DNA of 64,000 nt, from NCBI RefSeq assembly GCF_000282975.1, contig NZ_ALJC01000094.1, positions 1-64,000 of the forward strand, written 5' to 3'. Below the pieces are notes generated by a model. That model was not told where the DNA came from and made no database searches. It saw only the letters and a program-made list of their open reading frames with translations. Position numbers and translations under genes: made by a program. Positions 28,582-37,857 of this stretch are shown here, piece after piece (position 1 is the first letter of the stretch; the number at the start of each line of letters is the position of its first letter). Source of the DNA: Pseudomonas psychrophila HA-4 (lineage in GTDB: Bacteria; Pseudomonadota; Gammaproteobacteria; Pseudomonadales; Pseudomonadaceae).

Positions 28582-29520
28582 ATGACCTTATCCTTCGCCA
28601 TCAAGGCAGGGCTGATACTGCTGTTTGTCGGCAGCATTCTTTACGTGCATTTGCGCGGCAAGGCGCGTTTGCCGCTGTTACGGCAGTTCGTCAACCACTC
28701 CGCGTTCTTTGCGCCCTACAACGCCTTGATGTATTTATTCTCGGGCGTGCCGTCCAAGCCTTACCTGGATCGCAGTAAATTCCCTGAGCTGGATGTGCTC
28801 AAAGACAACTGGCAAGTGATTCGCGAAGAAGCCATGCACTTGTTCGACGAGGGTTACATTCGCGCCGCCGAGAAGAATAACGATGCTGGTTTTGGTTCGT
28901 TCTTCAAAAAAGGTTGGAAGCGTTTTTACCTCAAGTGGTACGACAAAGCGCTGCCATCAGCGCAATTGCTGTGCCCAAAAACCGTTGAACTGGTAAACAG
29001 CATCCCCAACGTCAAAGGTGCGATGTTTGCTTTGTTGCCCGGTGGCAGCCACCTCAACCCACACCGAGACCCGTTTGCTGGCTCGTTGCGTTACCACTTG
29101 GGCCTGTCGACTCCGAACTCCGACGCGTGCCGCATCTTTGTCGATGGCGAGGAATACGCCTGGCGTGATGGTGAGGACGTGATGTTCGACGAGACCTACG
29201 TGCATTGGGTCAAAAACGAAACCGACATCACCCGCGTCATTCTGTTTTGTGACATTGAACGTCCACTCACCAGCGGCTTTATGACGCGCGTTAACCGTTG
29301 GGTCAGTGCGCAGTTGGGCAAAGCCACTGCGCCGCAAAACCTCGATGATGAGCGCGTCGGCGGTATCAACAAAGCCTACGCTTGGAGCAAAACGTTCAGC
29401 GACCGCTTCAGTGGTGTGGTCAAGCAATGGAAGCGCCGCAATCCCAAGCTGTACCGCATCGCGCGCCCGATATTGGCCGTTATCGTACTGATCGTGTTGT
29501 GGCGTTGGTTGTTCGGATAA
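28582..29520 (+). CDS. lpxO: Lipid A 2-hydroxylase LpxO (aspartyl/asparaginyl beta-hydroxylase family)
   Basis: 312-residue Fe(II)/2-oxoglutarate dioxygenase with an N-terminal membrane anchor (about 3-21) and a C-terminal hydrophobic helix (about 293-311). The iron ligands fit HRDPF in SHLNPHRDPFAG and the His of DETYVHWVKN; the Arg for 2-oxoglutarate is in DITRVILF. LpxO adds a 2-hydroxyl to secondary laurate of lipid A in the inner membrane cytoplasmic leaflet. Pseudomonas often has two copies; which one this is cannot be told. A GAGGAG ribosome site precedes the ATG. Confidence 0.9.
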   Translation: MTLSFAIKAGLILLFVGSILYVHLRGKARLPLLRQFVNHSAFFAPYNALMYLFSGVPSKPYLDRSKFPELDVLKDNWQVIREEAMHLFDEGYIRAAEKNNDAGFGSFFKKGWKRFYLKWYDKALPSAQLLCPKTVELVNSIPNVKGAMFALLPGGSHLNPHRDPFAGSLRYHLGLSTPNSDACRIFVDGEEYAWRDGEDVMFDETYVHWVKNETDITRVILFCDIERPLTSGFMTRVNRWVSAQLGKATAPQNLDDERVGGINKAYAWSKTFSDRFSGVVKQWKRRNPKLYRIARPILAVIVLIVLWRWLFG

Positions 29521-29863
29521 GTCATTGCAAAGCATGTCGGGCGCTGGTTACACTCAGCGCTCGATGAGCCCAATGCTCACTCACCCTATTCAAAAAAGAT
29601 CTGCCCATGCCGGCTTCCCGAATTCACAGCATTTTCGCTCCAGCAGTCTCTGCTGGCGTCGTGCCGTGTCGGGACCAACAGCCTGCGCAGATCAGTCACT
29701 ATCCCCCTCCTGTCAGCCGCACTGTGGTGTACGCCTTCGTATCGCCACCGGGTGTTGGTATTGCGGGCTGAGCTGATCGTTCGGCTGCCCGCGCCCGTCT
29801 AAAAAACCATTGAATTTCAGTTTCGGCTGAGTTGGCTTTTTTGCCTGATGACAGGTGTTTCCC
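29521..29863. other. Intergenic region, lpxO / EamA gene
   Basis: These 343 bp hold no gene I can support. One 54-codon open frame (29607-29771, plus strand) starts MPASRIHSIFAPAVS and lacks a good ribosome site; it is left uncalled. A T-rich stretch near 29838-29843 and pyrimidine-rich sequence precede the transporter start. No promoter stands out. Confidence 0.5.
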
Positions 29864-30727
29864 ATGTTTTCGATTTCTAAAGACTCTGCGTTGGCGGCTG
29901 TTTCCACGAGCCTGTTCGTTTTGCTATGGAGCAGCGGTGCTATTTTCTCCAAGTGGGGGTTGGCCCACGCTTCGCCTTTTGCCTTTCTGTTGATTCGTTT
30001 CGCCATTGCTCTGTTGGCGTTAGTGTTGTTGATCCCGCTCATGAAGTTCCAGATGCCCCGTGGTCGAAAAGCGGTGGGCTATGCGCTGGCCACCGGGACG
30101 GTATTGTTGGGTGCTTATCAGATTTTTTATCTGCTGGCGCTGGACCTGAAAGTGACGCCGGGCGTCATGGCGACAGTGATGGGCGTGCAGCCGATTCTGA
30201 CCGCCGTGATCATGGAGCGACGCCATTCATACAGTCGTTCCCTAGGCTTGGGGTTGGGGCTGGCCGGGTTGATTCTGGTGGTGTACCAGGGCATCGGTCT
30301 GGCGGGCTTGTCATGGGCCGGGATGCTCTACGCGTTGCTGGCGCTGGCCAGCATGACGGCGGGCACCTTGATGCAGAAACGCATCACCCAAAACCCGCTC
30401 GGCACGCTGCCTTTGCAATACCTCGCCGGGTTGTTGCTGTGTGCGCTGTTTGTGCCGTTTCAACCCTTTTATGTCGAACACAGCGCAGGCTTTATCGTGC
30501 CGGTGTTGTGGATGGGGTTGGTGGTGTCGGTGCTGGCGACTCTGTTGCTGTACCGGATGATTTCGAAGGGGAATCTGGTCAACGTCACCAGCTTGTTTTA
30601 CCTGGTGCCTGCGGTAACGGCGATCATGGACTACCTCATATTCGGCAATAAACTGGCTGCCCTGAGCTTGCTGGGGATGGCGCTGATCATCATTGGCCTG
30701 GTGTTCGTCTTCCGTAAAACCGCCTAG
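29864..30727 (+). CDS. EamA/DMT family exporter
   Basis: 287-residue drug/metabolite transporter with ten predicted membrane segments in two EamA repeats. The first repeat has LWSSGAIFSKWGL and RFAIALLALVLL; the second has VNVTSLFYLVPAVTAIMDY. Such proteins export amino acids or small metabolites. The start is the ATG at 29864, 8 nt from AGG; a GTG three codons upstream is less likely. It is convergent with another EamA gene, with a REPIN between the two. Confidence 0.9.
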   Translation: MFSISKDSALAAVSTSLFVLLWSSGAIFSKWGLAHASPFAFLLIRFAIALLALVLLIPLMKFQMPRGRKAVGYALATGTVLLGAYQIFYLLALDLKVTPGVMATVMGVQPILTAVIMERRHSYSRSLGLGLGLAGLILVVYQGIGLAGLSWAGMLYALLALASMTAGTLMQKRITQNPLGTLPLQYLAGLLLCALFVPFQPFYVEHSAGFIVPVLWMGLVVSVLATLLLYRMISKGNLVNVTSLFYLVPAVTAIMDYLIFGNKLAALSLLGMALIIIGLVFVFRKTA

Positions 30728-30741
30728 GCCATGACACTCAC

Positions 30742-30832
30742 CCTGTGGGAGCGGGCTTGCTCGCGATTCAGGCGACGCAGTGCATCAGGTGTGCCGCGCT
30801 GTTCCTATCGCGAGCAAGCCCGCTCCCACAGG
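30742..30832. repeat. REPIN (inverted pair of REP sequences)
   Basis: Left arm CCTGTGGGAGCGGGCTTGCT then CGCGA; right arm is the near-perfect complement ending CGCTCCCACAGG. The spacer is about 45 bp. It lies between two convergent EamA genes. The arms match those at 35834 and 37143, so this is one REP family with three copies within 6.5 kb. Confidence 0.92.
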
Positions 30833-30838
30833 AGGTCT

Positions 30839-31729
30839 TTATTTGGCCACTGTCGCGGGCTTAAGCACCAGCCACACGGCCATGGCAATCAGCAATCCGC
30901 CATACACATGCGCCATTGAAAGCGGCTCACCCAGAAACAGTGCGCCCCACAACACTCCAAACGGCGGAATCATAAAGGTCACGGTCATGGATTTGACCGG
31001 GCCTATGCTGGTCAGCAAGCGGAAGAACAGGATGTAGGCAAATGCCGTGCACACCAGTCCAAGCCCCAGCATCGACAACCACACGCGTGCGCCGCCCCAA
31101 TCAGCTGGCGGCTGATTGAACAGGCTGATCGCAAACAGCGGTAATAGAAACAACGTGGCTCCGAACATGCTGCCCAACGCTGAGAGACGCGGATCAAGTC
31201 CGCCTTGCTGATCCAGCCAGCGGCGAGCCAAAAAGCCAGCAAAACCATAACTGGTGGTAGCCAGTAAGCAGGCGAGGGCGCCTATGAGCAAGTCTTTGTC
31301 AAAGGCCATTGGCCCGGCACGGGTTAACACAGCCACGCCGAACAACCCGAGAAAGACCCCGGCCAATTTGGTCGCGCTCAGCTTCTCGCTGAAAAACAGC
31401 CCGCCAATCAGCACGCCCATCAGCGGTGTGGTTGCATTGAAAATGGCCGAGTAACCGGCTGGCAACACTTGGGCCGCGACCGCATACAAGGTGGCTGGCA
31501 ACCCTGAGTTGATTACCCCCAGTATCAACACCGCCTTGAGCTTGCCTTCGAAGTTCCACTTCACGCGTAACAGCGCCAAGATCACCATCAAGCCAATGAC
31601 AGCAATCAACACGCGGAAAAATGCCGTGGGAATTGCCCCAAGCACTGGCGCGATGATCCGCATAAACAGAAAGCTGGCGCCCCACACTCCTGCCAGACAC
31701 AGCATGCGTACAATATCGACAGGTCTCAC
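30839..31729 (-). CDS. EamA/DMT family exporter
   Basis: 296-residue DMT transporter with ten predicted membrane segments in two EamA halves. It opens LCLAGVWGASFLFMRIIAPV, the usual first-helix motif, and the second half has SIGPVKSMTVTFMIPPFGVL before GEPLS. Exporter of an unknown small metabolite. It is convergent with the upstream EamA gene but is not a close duplicate: residues differ along the length. It diverges from hrpA. Confidence 0.9.
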   Translation of the reverse strand: MRPVDIVRMLCLAGVWGASFLFMRIIAPVLGAIPTAFFRVLIAVIGLMVILALLRVKWNFEGKLKAVLILGVINSGLPATLYAVAAQVLPAGYSAIFNATTPLMGVLIGGLFFSEKLSATKLAGVFLGLFGVAVLTRAGPMAFDKDLLIGALACLLATTSYGFAGFLARRWLDQQGGLDPRLSALGSMFGATLFLLPLFAISLFNQPPADWGGARVWLSMLGLGLVCTAFAYILFFRLLTSIGPVKSMTVTFMIPPFGVLWGALFLGEPLSMAHVYGGLLIAMAVWLVLKPATVAK

Positions 31730-31908
31730 GGAAGTTTCCTTACAAGGTTTGAGTCGCGCAGTTTAGGGGATGTTGCGCGCAAGGCAATGGCTATACCTGC
31801 TAACGGTGTCATCGCTGGCAAGCCCGCTTGCACTGTTATCCCTGTGTCTGTAGCGCCCAAATCTGCGACAATCCGCCCCCTGCATTTACCAAGACTTTTG
31901 CGCACCTG

Positions 31909-34900
31909 ATGACTGACGAATCGCCTGCTATCGACCAATTGTTGAAAAACCTCGATCAAGCCATGATTGCCGACCGCCATAAGCTGCGTCGGCAGTTGCA
32001 TGAGTTGCGCAAAAAGCCTGACGACGCCAAGTTGGCAGCGTGGGCCGAGCGGGTGCAGGCGTCGTGCGCGCAAGTCACGGCGCGGGCGGCCAGCGTGCCG
32101 CTGATTGGTTATGACGAAAACCTGCCGATTGCCGCCAAGCGAGACGAGATCAAGGCTGCGTTGCTCAAGCATCAGGTGTTGATTCTGGCCGGTGAAACCG
32201 GCTCGGGTAAGACCACGCAGTTGCCGAAAATCTGCCTTGAAATCGGCCGTGGCCAACATGGCTTGATCGGCCACACCCAGCCACGCCGGATCGCTGCGCG
32301 CAGTGTGGCCAGCCGGGTTGCCGAAGAGCTGGGCACGCCGCTGGGCGCGTTGGTCGGGTATCAGGTGCGGTTTGAGGATCAAAGCGATTCCAACACGCTG
32401 ATCAAGCTGATGACCGATGGTATTTTGCTGGCCGAAACCCAGCACGATCGTTACCTCGAGCGCTATGACACGATCATCGTCGACGAAGCGCACGAACGCA
32501 GCCTGAACATTGATTTCCTGCTGGGTTATCTGAAGATTCTGCTGCCGCGTCGCCCCGATCTAAAAGTCATCATTACTTCAGCCACCATCGACCTCGAGCG
32601 CTTCTCCAAGCATTTCAACGATGCGCCGATAGTTGAAGTGTCGGGCCGCACCTTCCCGGTCGATACTTGGTATCGCCCGCTGACGTCTGAACAGGACGAA
32701 GAGGGCAACAGCGTTGAAGAGGACCTGAGCGTCGATCAGGCGATCATTGCCACCCTTGATGAAATCGCGGCCTTTGAACGCAGCGAGCGCAAAAGCCCCG
32801 GCGACGTGCTGGTGTTTTTGCCCGGCGAGCGTGAAATTCGCGATGCCGCTGACATGCTGCGCAAGGCGCAACTCAAGCACACCGAAATTCTGCCGTTGTA
32901 CGCCCGGCTTTCACCGGCTGAGCAACAACGGATTTTCCAGTCGCACCCTGGGCGTCGCGTCGTGCTGGCGACCAACGTCGCTGAAACCTCGCTGACCGTG
33001 CCGGGCATCCGCTACGTTATCGACAGCGGTACTGCGCGCATCAGTCGCTACAGCTATCGGGCCAAGGTGCAGCGCCTGCCGATTGAAGCCGTCTCCCAAG
33101 CCAGCGCCAATCAGCGTAAAGGCCGCTGCGGCCGGGTTGAGCCGGGGATTTGCGTGCGTTTGTACGCCGAGGAAGACTTCAATGGGCGCCCGGAATTCAC
33201 GGATCCAGAGATTCTGCGTACTAACCTTGCGGCCGTTATCTTGCAGATGCTGCACCTGCGTCTGGGTGAAATTACCGCGTTTCCGTTTATTGAACCGCCA
33301 GATGGCAAGGCCATCACCGACGGTTTCAACTTGCTGCAAGAGCTGTCGGCCGTTAACCGCGAGAACCAGCTGACGCCGCTGGGTCGCCAATTGGCGCGTC
33401 TGCCGGTTGATCCGCGCATGGGCCGCATGTTGCTGGAAGCCGCCAAGCTCGGCAGTTTGCAGGAAGTATTGATTGTCGCCAGTGCGATGTCGGTGCAAGA
33501 CCCGCGTGAACGGCCGCCCGAGCGTCAGCAGGCTGCGGATCAGGCCCACGCGCAATGGAAAGACGTCGACTCGGACTTTGCTGCGCTGATCAACGTATGG
33601 CGCGGCTTTGAGGAACAGCGCCAGGCGTTGACGGCTAGCCCGCTGCGTAACTGGTGCCGCAAGAACTTTTTGAATTACCTGCGGCTGCGCGAGTGGCGTG
33701 ACTCTCATCGTCAACTGAGTTTGATTTGCCGCGACCTGCAACTCACCGTCAACAAAGACCCGGCTGACTATCCAAAACTGCACAAGGCGGTGTTGTCTGG
33801 CTTGTTGAGTCAAATCGGACAAAAGACCGAAGACGGCGACTACCTAGGCGCGCGTCAGCGCCGGTTCTGGATTCACCCCGCGTCAGGGCTGGGCAAAAAG
33901 CGCCCGCAATGGTTGATGACCGCCGAGTTGGTCGAGACCACCAAGCTGTATGCGCGGATGGTGGCCAAGATTGAGCCGGATTGGATCGAGCCGCTGGCGG
34001 GGCACTTGATCAAAAAGAATCACTTTGAGCCGCACTGGGAGAAGAAGCGCGGACAAGTGGTGGCTTATGAGCAGATCACGCTGTTCGGGTTGATCGTAGT
34101 CGGTCGCCGGGCCGTGCATTACGGGCCGATTGATCCGGTGCTGTCGCGTGAATTGTTCATCCGTGAAGCGCTGGTGCGCGGCGAGATTCAGTCGCGGGCC
34201 AAGTGCCTGACGGCCAATGCTCAATTGCTCGAACAGCTTGATGAGCTGGAGGCCAAGGCCCGGCGTCGCGATATTCTGGCGGACGAAGAAACCCTGTATG
34301 CGTTTTATGATGCACGCCTGCCGGCCGAGATTCATCAGACCGCCACCTTTGACAGCTGGTACCGGGTCAACAGCCAGAAAGACCCGCAATTGCTGATCAT
34401 GCGCGAAGAAGACGTGCTGGCGCGCGAAGCCACCGAGATTACTGCCAAGCATTACCCGGACACCCTGCACCTGGGGGATTTAACCCTGGAGCTGAGTTAT
34501 CACTTTGAGCCAAACCACCCGCGAGACGGGGTGACGGTCAAAGTGCCTGCGCCGTTGCTGCCGGTGCTGCCACCTGAGCGTCTAGAGTGGCTGGTGCCAG
34601 GCATGATCGAAGCCAAGTGCATTGCGCTGGTGCGCAGCTTGCCCAAAGCGTTGCGCAAAAACTTTGTGCCGGTGCCCGACTTCGTCAAGGCTGCTCTGCA
34701 ACGTATGGCATTTGCCGAAGGCTCGCTGCCGCAGGCGCTGGGGCGCGAATTGTTACGCATGACCGGTGCGCGTGTCAGTGATGAGGCGTGGGCCGAGGCT
34801 GCGCAGCAGGTCGAGAATCATCTGAAGATGAACCTCGAAGTTGTCGACGGCGAGGGCAAGTTTCTTGGCGAGGGCCGCGACCTGGCCGAATTGACGGCGC

Positions 34901-35820
34901 GCTTTGCGCAAGCCAGTCAGGCCGCCCTGGCGGTGCCGCAGACGGCGAAAAGCCAGCAGCCGGTTGAGGCCAAAGTGTTTGCGCCGGTGGCTGAAAAAAC
35001 CCAGCAAAAGATCGCTGGGCTGTCGATGACGGTCTACCCGGCGTTGGTAGAAGAGGGCAACACCGTCAAAGAAGGGCGCTTCTCGACGCCAGCCGAAGCT
35101 GAGTACCAGCATCGGCGTGCCTTGCAGCGGTTGCTGATGCAACAGCTGGCCGAGCCGGCCAAGTTCTTGCGCGGCAAGTTGCCAGGGCTGACTGAGTTGG
35201 GCTTGTTGTACCGCGAGCTGGGCCGGGTCGAGAGCCTGGTTGAAGACATTCTGCTGGCCAGCCTCGACAACTGCATCCTTGAAGGCGAAGGCGTGTTGCC
35301 GCGTGATGGCGCAGGGCTTGCATCGTTGGCCGAGCGCAAACGCGGGGCTTGGACTGAACACGCGGAAAAGCTGGCCAAGCTGACGCTGGACATCCTCAAG
35401 CTGTGGCACGGTTTGCAAAAGCGCTTCAAGGGCAAGATTGACCTGGCCCAAGCCGTGGCCTTGAATGACATCAAACAGCAACTGAGCCATTTGGTGTACC
35501 CGGGCTTTGTGCGTGAAACGCCAGCGGTGTGGCTCAAAGAGCTGCCGCGTTACCTCAAGGCGATTGAAATGCGCCTTGAAAAACTTCCGAGCCAGGTGCA
35601 GAAAGACCGGGTCTGGAGCGGGGAGCTGAGTGGGTTATGGGCGCAGTACCAGGCCCGTGCTGCCAAACACGCACAAGAAGGCAAACGCGACCCGCAACTT
35701 GAGCTATACCGCTGGTGGCTGGAGGAGTACCGCGTGTCGTTGTTCGGTCAGCAACTGGGCACTAAAGTGCCGATTTCGGACAAGCGGCTAAGCAAGCAAT
35801 GGAGCCAAGTGGACGCTTAA
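31909..35820 (+). CDS. hrpA: ATP-dependent RNA helicase HrpA
   Basis: 1303-residue DEAH-box helicase, close to E. coli HrpA (1300). Walker A is AGETGSGKTTQ at about 94-104 and the DEAH box is in VDEAHERSLNIDF near 193. Motif III is TSATID and motif VI is NQRKGRCGR. The helicase-associated and OB-fold regions follow, then the long HrpA-specific C-terminal part. HrpA rescues stalled ribosomes by acting on mRNA. I start at the ATG at 31909 (MTDESPAIDQLL). It stands alone before a REPIN. Confidence 0.96.
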   Translation: MTDESPAIDQLLKNLDQAMIADRHKLRRQLHELRKKPDDAKLAAWAERVQASCAQVTARAASVPLIGYDENLPIAAKRDEIKAALLKHQVLILAGETGSGKTTQLPKICLEIGRGQHGLIGHTQPRRIAARSVASRVAEELGTPLGALVGYQVRFEDQSDSNTLIKLMTDGILLAETQHDRYLERYDTIIVDEAHERSLNIDFLLGYLKILLPRRPDLKVIITSATIDLERFSKHFNDAPIVEVSGRTFPVDTWYRPLTSEQDEEGNSVEEDLSVDQAIIATLDEIAAFERSERKSPGDVLVFLPGEREIRDAADMLRKAQLKHTEILPLYARLSPAEQQRIFQSHPGRRVVLATNVAETSLTVPGIRYVIDSGTARISRYSYRAKVQRLPIEAVSQASANQRKGRCGRVEPGICVRLYAEEDFNGRPEFTDPEILRTNLAAVILQMLHLRLGEITAFPFIEPPDGKAITDGFNLLQELSAVNRENQLTPLGRQLARLPVDPRMGRMLLEAAKLGSLQEVLIVASAMSVQDPRERPPERQQAADQAHAQWKDVDSDFAALINVWRGFEEQRQALTASPLRNWCRKNFLNYLRLREWRDSHRQLSLICRDLQLTVNKDPADYPKLHKAVLSGLLSQIGQKTEDGDYLGARQRRFWIHPASGLGKKRPQWLMTAELVETTKLYARMVAKIEPDWIEPLAGHLIKKNHFEPHWEKKRGQVVAYEQITLFGLIVVGRRAVHYGPIDPVLSRELFIREALVRGEIQSRAKCLTANAQLLEQLDELEAKARRRDILADEETLYAFYDARLPAEIHQTATFDSWYRVNSQKDPQLLIMREEDVLAREATEITAKHYPDTLHLGDLTLELSYHFEPNHPRDGVTVKVPAPLLPVLPPERLEWLVPGMIEAKCIALVRSLPKALRKNFVPVPDFVKAALQRMAFAEGSLPQALGRELLRMTGARVSDEAWAEAAQQVENHLKMNLEVVDGEGKFLGEGRDLAELTARFAQASQAALAVPQTAKSQQPVEAKVFAPVAEKTQQKIAGLSMTVYPALVEEGNTVKEGRFSTPAEAEYQHRRALQRLLMQQLAEPAKFLRGKLPGLTELGLLYRELGRVESLVEDILLASLDNCILEGEGVLPRDGAGLASLAERKRGAWTEHAEKLAKLTLDILKLWHGLQKRFKGKIDLAQAVALNDIKQQLSHLVYPGFVRETPAVWLKELPRYLKAIEMRLEKLPSQVQKDRVWSGELSGLWAQYQARAAKHAQEGKRDPQLELYRWWLEEYRVSLFGQQLGTKVPISDKRLSKQWSQVDA

Positions 35821-35833
35821 ATAACAACATCAC

Positions 35834-35918
35834 GTGGGAGCGGGCGTGTTCGCGATGCAGGCAACGCGGTACATCTGGCGCGCTGAGATGATGCTATCGC
35901 GAGCAAGCCCGCTCCCAG
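35834..35918. repeat. REPIN
   Basis: Arms GTGGGAGCGGGCGTGTTCGCG and CGCGAGCAAGCCCGCTCCCA around a spacer of about 43 bp, directly after hrpA. Same family as the copies at 30742 and 37143. The left arm has two changes from that consensus (GTGTT for TTGCT). Confidence 0.9.
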
Positions 35919-35921
35919 ATG

Positions 35922-35953
35922 TTGCCATTTATGGCAAACTTCGCGGCTATAAA
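35922..35953 (+). promoter_or_regulatory. Promoter with perfect 16-bp palindrome before the KAS III gene
   Basis: TTGCCATTTATGGCAA (35922-35937) is a perfect palindrome with two central T/A positions. It is followed by a TATAAA -10-like hexamer at 35948-35953, 48 bp before the gene. The palindrome covers the position of the -35, which suits a repressor operator. Confidence 0.6.
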
Positions 35954-36000
35954 TACCTGACACGACTATTTTCTGCTTGAACAGAATAAGAGGAACGACC

Positions 36001-37122
36001 GTGTATAACGTCGTCATTAGCGGTACCGGCCTGTACACACCGGCCAACAGTATTTCCAACGAAGAGTTGGTGCAGTCTTTCAACGCGTATGTACAACAGT
36101 TCAACGCCGACAATGCTGCTGCCATCGAGGCCGGTGACATTGAGCCACTGGCCGAGTCCAGCGCTCCTTTTATCGAAAAAGCATCAGGTATCAAAAGCCG
36201 CTTTGTGATGGACAAGGACGGCATTCTTGACCCGCAGCGTATGCGCCCGCGTTTGCCTGAGCGCTCCAACGACGACATGTCGGTGCTCTGCGAAATGGCT
36301 GTCGGCGCGGCCAAGCAGGCGCTGGAACGTGCGGGCAAGACCGCTGCCGACATCGACGGCGTCATTGTGGCCTGTTCCAACCTACAACGCCCGTACCCGG
36401 CAATCGCCATCGAAGTGCAACACGCGCTGGGTATCCAAGGTTTTGGTTTTGACATGAACGTGGCCTGTTCGTCGGCCACTTTCGGTATTCAGACGGCCAG
36501 CAACAGCGTGCAGTTGGGTCAGGCGCGCGCGGTGCTGTTGGTCAGCCCTGAAGTGTGCACCGGTCACTTGAACTTCCGAGACCGCGATAGCCATTTCATT
36601 TTTGGCGATGCCGCCACCGCGGTCATTGTTGAACGCGCAGAGCTGGCGACCTCCGAGCACCAGTTCGACATTGTCAGCACCAAACTGCTGACCACGTTCT
36701 CGAATAACATCCGCAACAACTTCGGTTTTCTCAATCGCGCCTCGGATGAAAATCCGGACAGCCCAGACAAACTGTTCGTCCAGGAAGGTCGCAAGGTATT
36801 CCGTGATGTCTGCCCGATGGTGGCTGAACTGATCGGTCAGCACCTGGAAGAAAACCAGTTGAGCGTGACTGAGGTCAAACGCTTCTGGTTGCACCAAGCC
36901 AACTTGAGCATGAACCACCTGATCGTCAAGCGTCTGCTGGGCCGTGAAGCCTCAGTCGAAGAAGCCCCGGTAATTCTCGATACTTACGCCAACACCAGTT
37001 CGGCAGGTTCGGTCATTGCCTTCCACACGTATCAGGATGACCTGGCCCGTGGTTCGGTGGCAGTGCTCAGCTCGTTCGGTGCGGGCTACTCGATTGGCAG
37101 CGTGATCCTGCGCAAACGCTAA
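36001..37122 (+). CDS. Beta-ketoacyl-ACP synthase III (PA3286-like)
   Basis: 373-residue KAS III enzyme. The catalytic triad is Cys156 (NVACSSATFG), His298 (WLHQANLSMN) and Asn331 (YANTSSAGS). It is longer than FabH (about 317) and has an insert near 25-90, as in P. aeruginosa PA3286, which condenses octanoyl-CoA from beta-oxidation with malonyl-ACP to feed fatty acid synthesis. Same activity is inferred. The start is the GTG at 36001, 7 nt from AGAGG. The ECF sigma/anti-sigma pair follows after a REPIN, as with PA3285-PA3284. Confidence 0.93.
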   Translation: MYNVVISGTGLYTPANSISNEELVQSFNAYVQQFNADNAAAIEAGDIEPLAESSAPFIEKASGIKSRFVMDKDGILDPQRMRPRLPERSNDDMSVLCEMAVGAAKQALERAGKTAADIDGVIVACSNLQRPYPAIAIEVQHALGIQGFGFDMNVACSSATFGIQTASNSVQLGQARAVLLVSPEVCTGHLNFRDRDSHFIFGDAATAVIVERAELATSEHQFDIVSTKLLTTFSNNIRNNFGFLNRASDENPDSPDKLFVQEGRKVFRDVCPMVAELIGQHLEENQLSVTEVKRFWLHQANLSMNHLIVKRLLGREASVEEAPVILDTYANTSSAGSVIAFHTYQDDLARGSVAVLSSFGAGYSIGSVILRKR

Positions 37123-37142
37123 GACAGGCCCTAAGACACATC

Positions 37143-37226
37143 GTGTGGGAGCGGGCTTGCTCGCGATTCAAGCAACTCGGTCGATCTGCAACACCGCGCC
37201 GTTTGCATCGCGAGCAAGCCCGCTCT
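37143..37226. repeat. REPIN
   Basis: Arms GTGTGGGAGCGGGCTTGCTC and GCGAGCAAGCCCGCTCTTTC; the outer end of the right arm is degraded (TTTC for CCCA). It separates the KAS III gene from the sigma factor gene, and the second arm ends 20 bp before the sigma ATG, so it probably lies in the sigma gene's leader or promoter. Confidence 0.88.
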
Positions 37227-37245
37227 TTCTGATCCGGGAGCGCTA

Positions 37246-37857
37246 ATGGCCGCTGCTAATGACTCTGAATTACTGCAGCGCCTGCTTGCGGGCGAGCAGC
37301 AGGCTTTTAGGGACTTGGTAAGCACCTACCAAGGTGCCATGCGTGCCGTGGCCTATGCAATTGTCGGCAGCCGCCATGCTGATGAGGCCGTGCAGGATGC
37401 CTGGCTGTCAGTAGTGCGCAATCTGTCCGGGTTTGAGGGTCGATCGAGCCTGAAAACGTGGCTGCTGACCATCACCGCCAACGCTGCCAAAAATCGCCTC
37501 AAACACAACCGCCGCGAAGTCTTGCTCGACGATTTACCCTCGCCGCACGGCACGATTGATGAGGATCGTTTTGCCAGCGATGGTCACTGGTTGCTGGCGC
37601 CCTTTGCCTGGCACCACGACACGCCAGACGCGTTACTGACCGAAGACGAATTGCGTGAGTGCCTTGAGCACACGTTGCTCAGCCTTCCGCAGTTGCAAAG
37701 CTCTGTGCTGGTATTGCGCGAGCGTCAGGGGCTGGAACTGGAGCAAATTTGTAATCTTCTCGATATTTCGCTCTCTAATGCTCGAGTGCTGGTGCATCGT
37801 GCCCGGCTTAAAGTGTTTGCGACCGTTGAGCATTTCGAGGAGACCGGCGAATGTTGA
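37246..37857 (+). CDS. ECF-type RNA polymerase sigma factor
   Basis: 203-residue sigma-70 family factor. Region 2 (about 10-80) includes HADEAVQDAWLSVVRNLSGF and SLKTWLLTITANAAKNRL; region 4 (about 130-195) has LPQLQSSVLVLRERQGLELEQ and the helix-turn-helix around LDISLSNARVLVHRAR. Its stop overlaps the start of a zinc-finger anti-sigma gene by 7 nt, so the two are coupled. A GGGAG ribosome site precedes the ATG. The stimulus is unknown; position next to a lipid enzyme may hint at envelope or fatty acid control. Confidence 0.93.
   Translation: MAAANDSELLQRLLAGEQQAFRDLVSTYQGAMRAVAYAIVGSRHADEAVQDAWLSVVRNLSGFEGRSSLKTWLLTITANAAKNRLKHNRREVLLDDLPSPHGTIDEDRFASDGHWLLAPFAWHHDTPDALLTEDELRECLEHTLLSLPQLQSSVLVLRERQGLELEQICNLLDISLSNARVLVHRARLKVFATVEHFEETGEC

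Noticed and set aside
29607..29771. A 54-codon frame between lpxO and the EamA gene
   Set aside because: No good ribosome site, odd composition and no recognised domain. Left as unassigned intergenic DNA.
32911..33822. A 303-codon open frame antisense to hrpA
   Set aside because: Shadow frame within a highly conserved helicase gene; no motif and no ribosome site. Several similar frames oppose hrpA.
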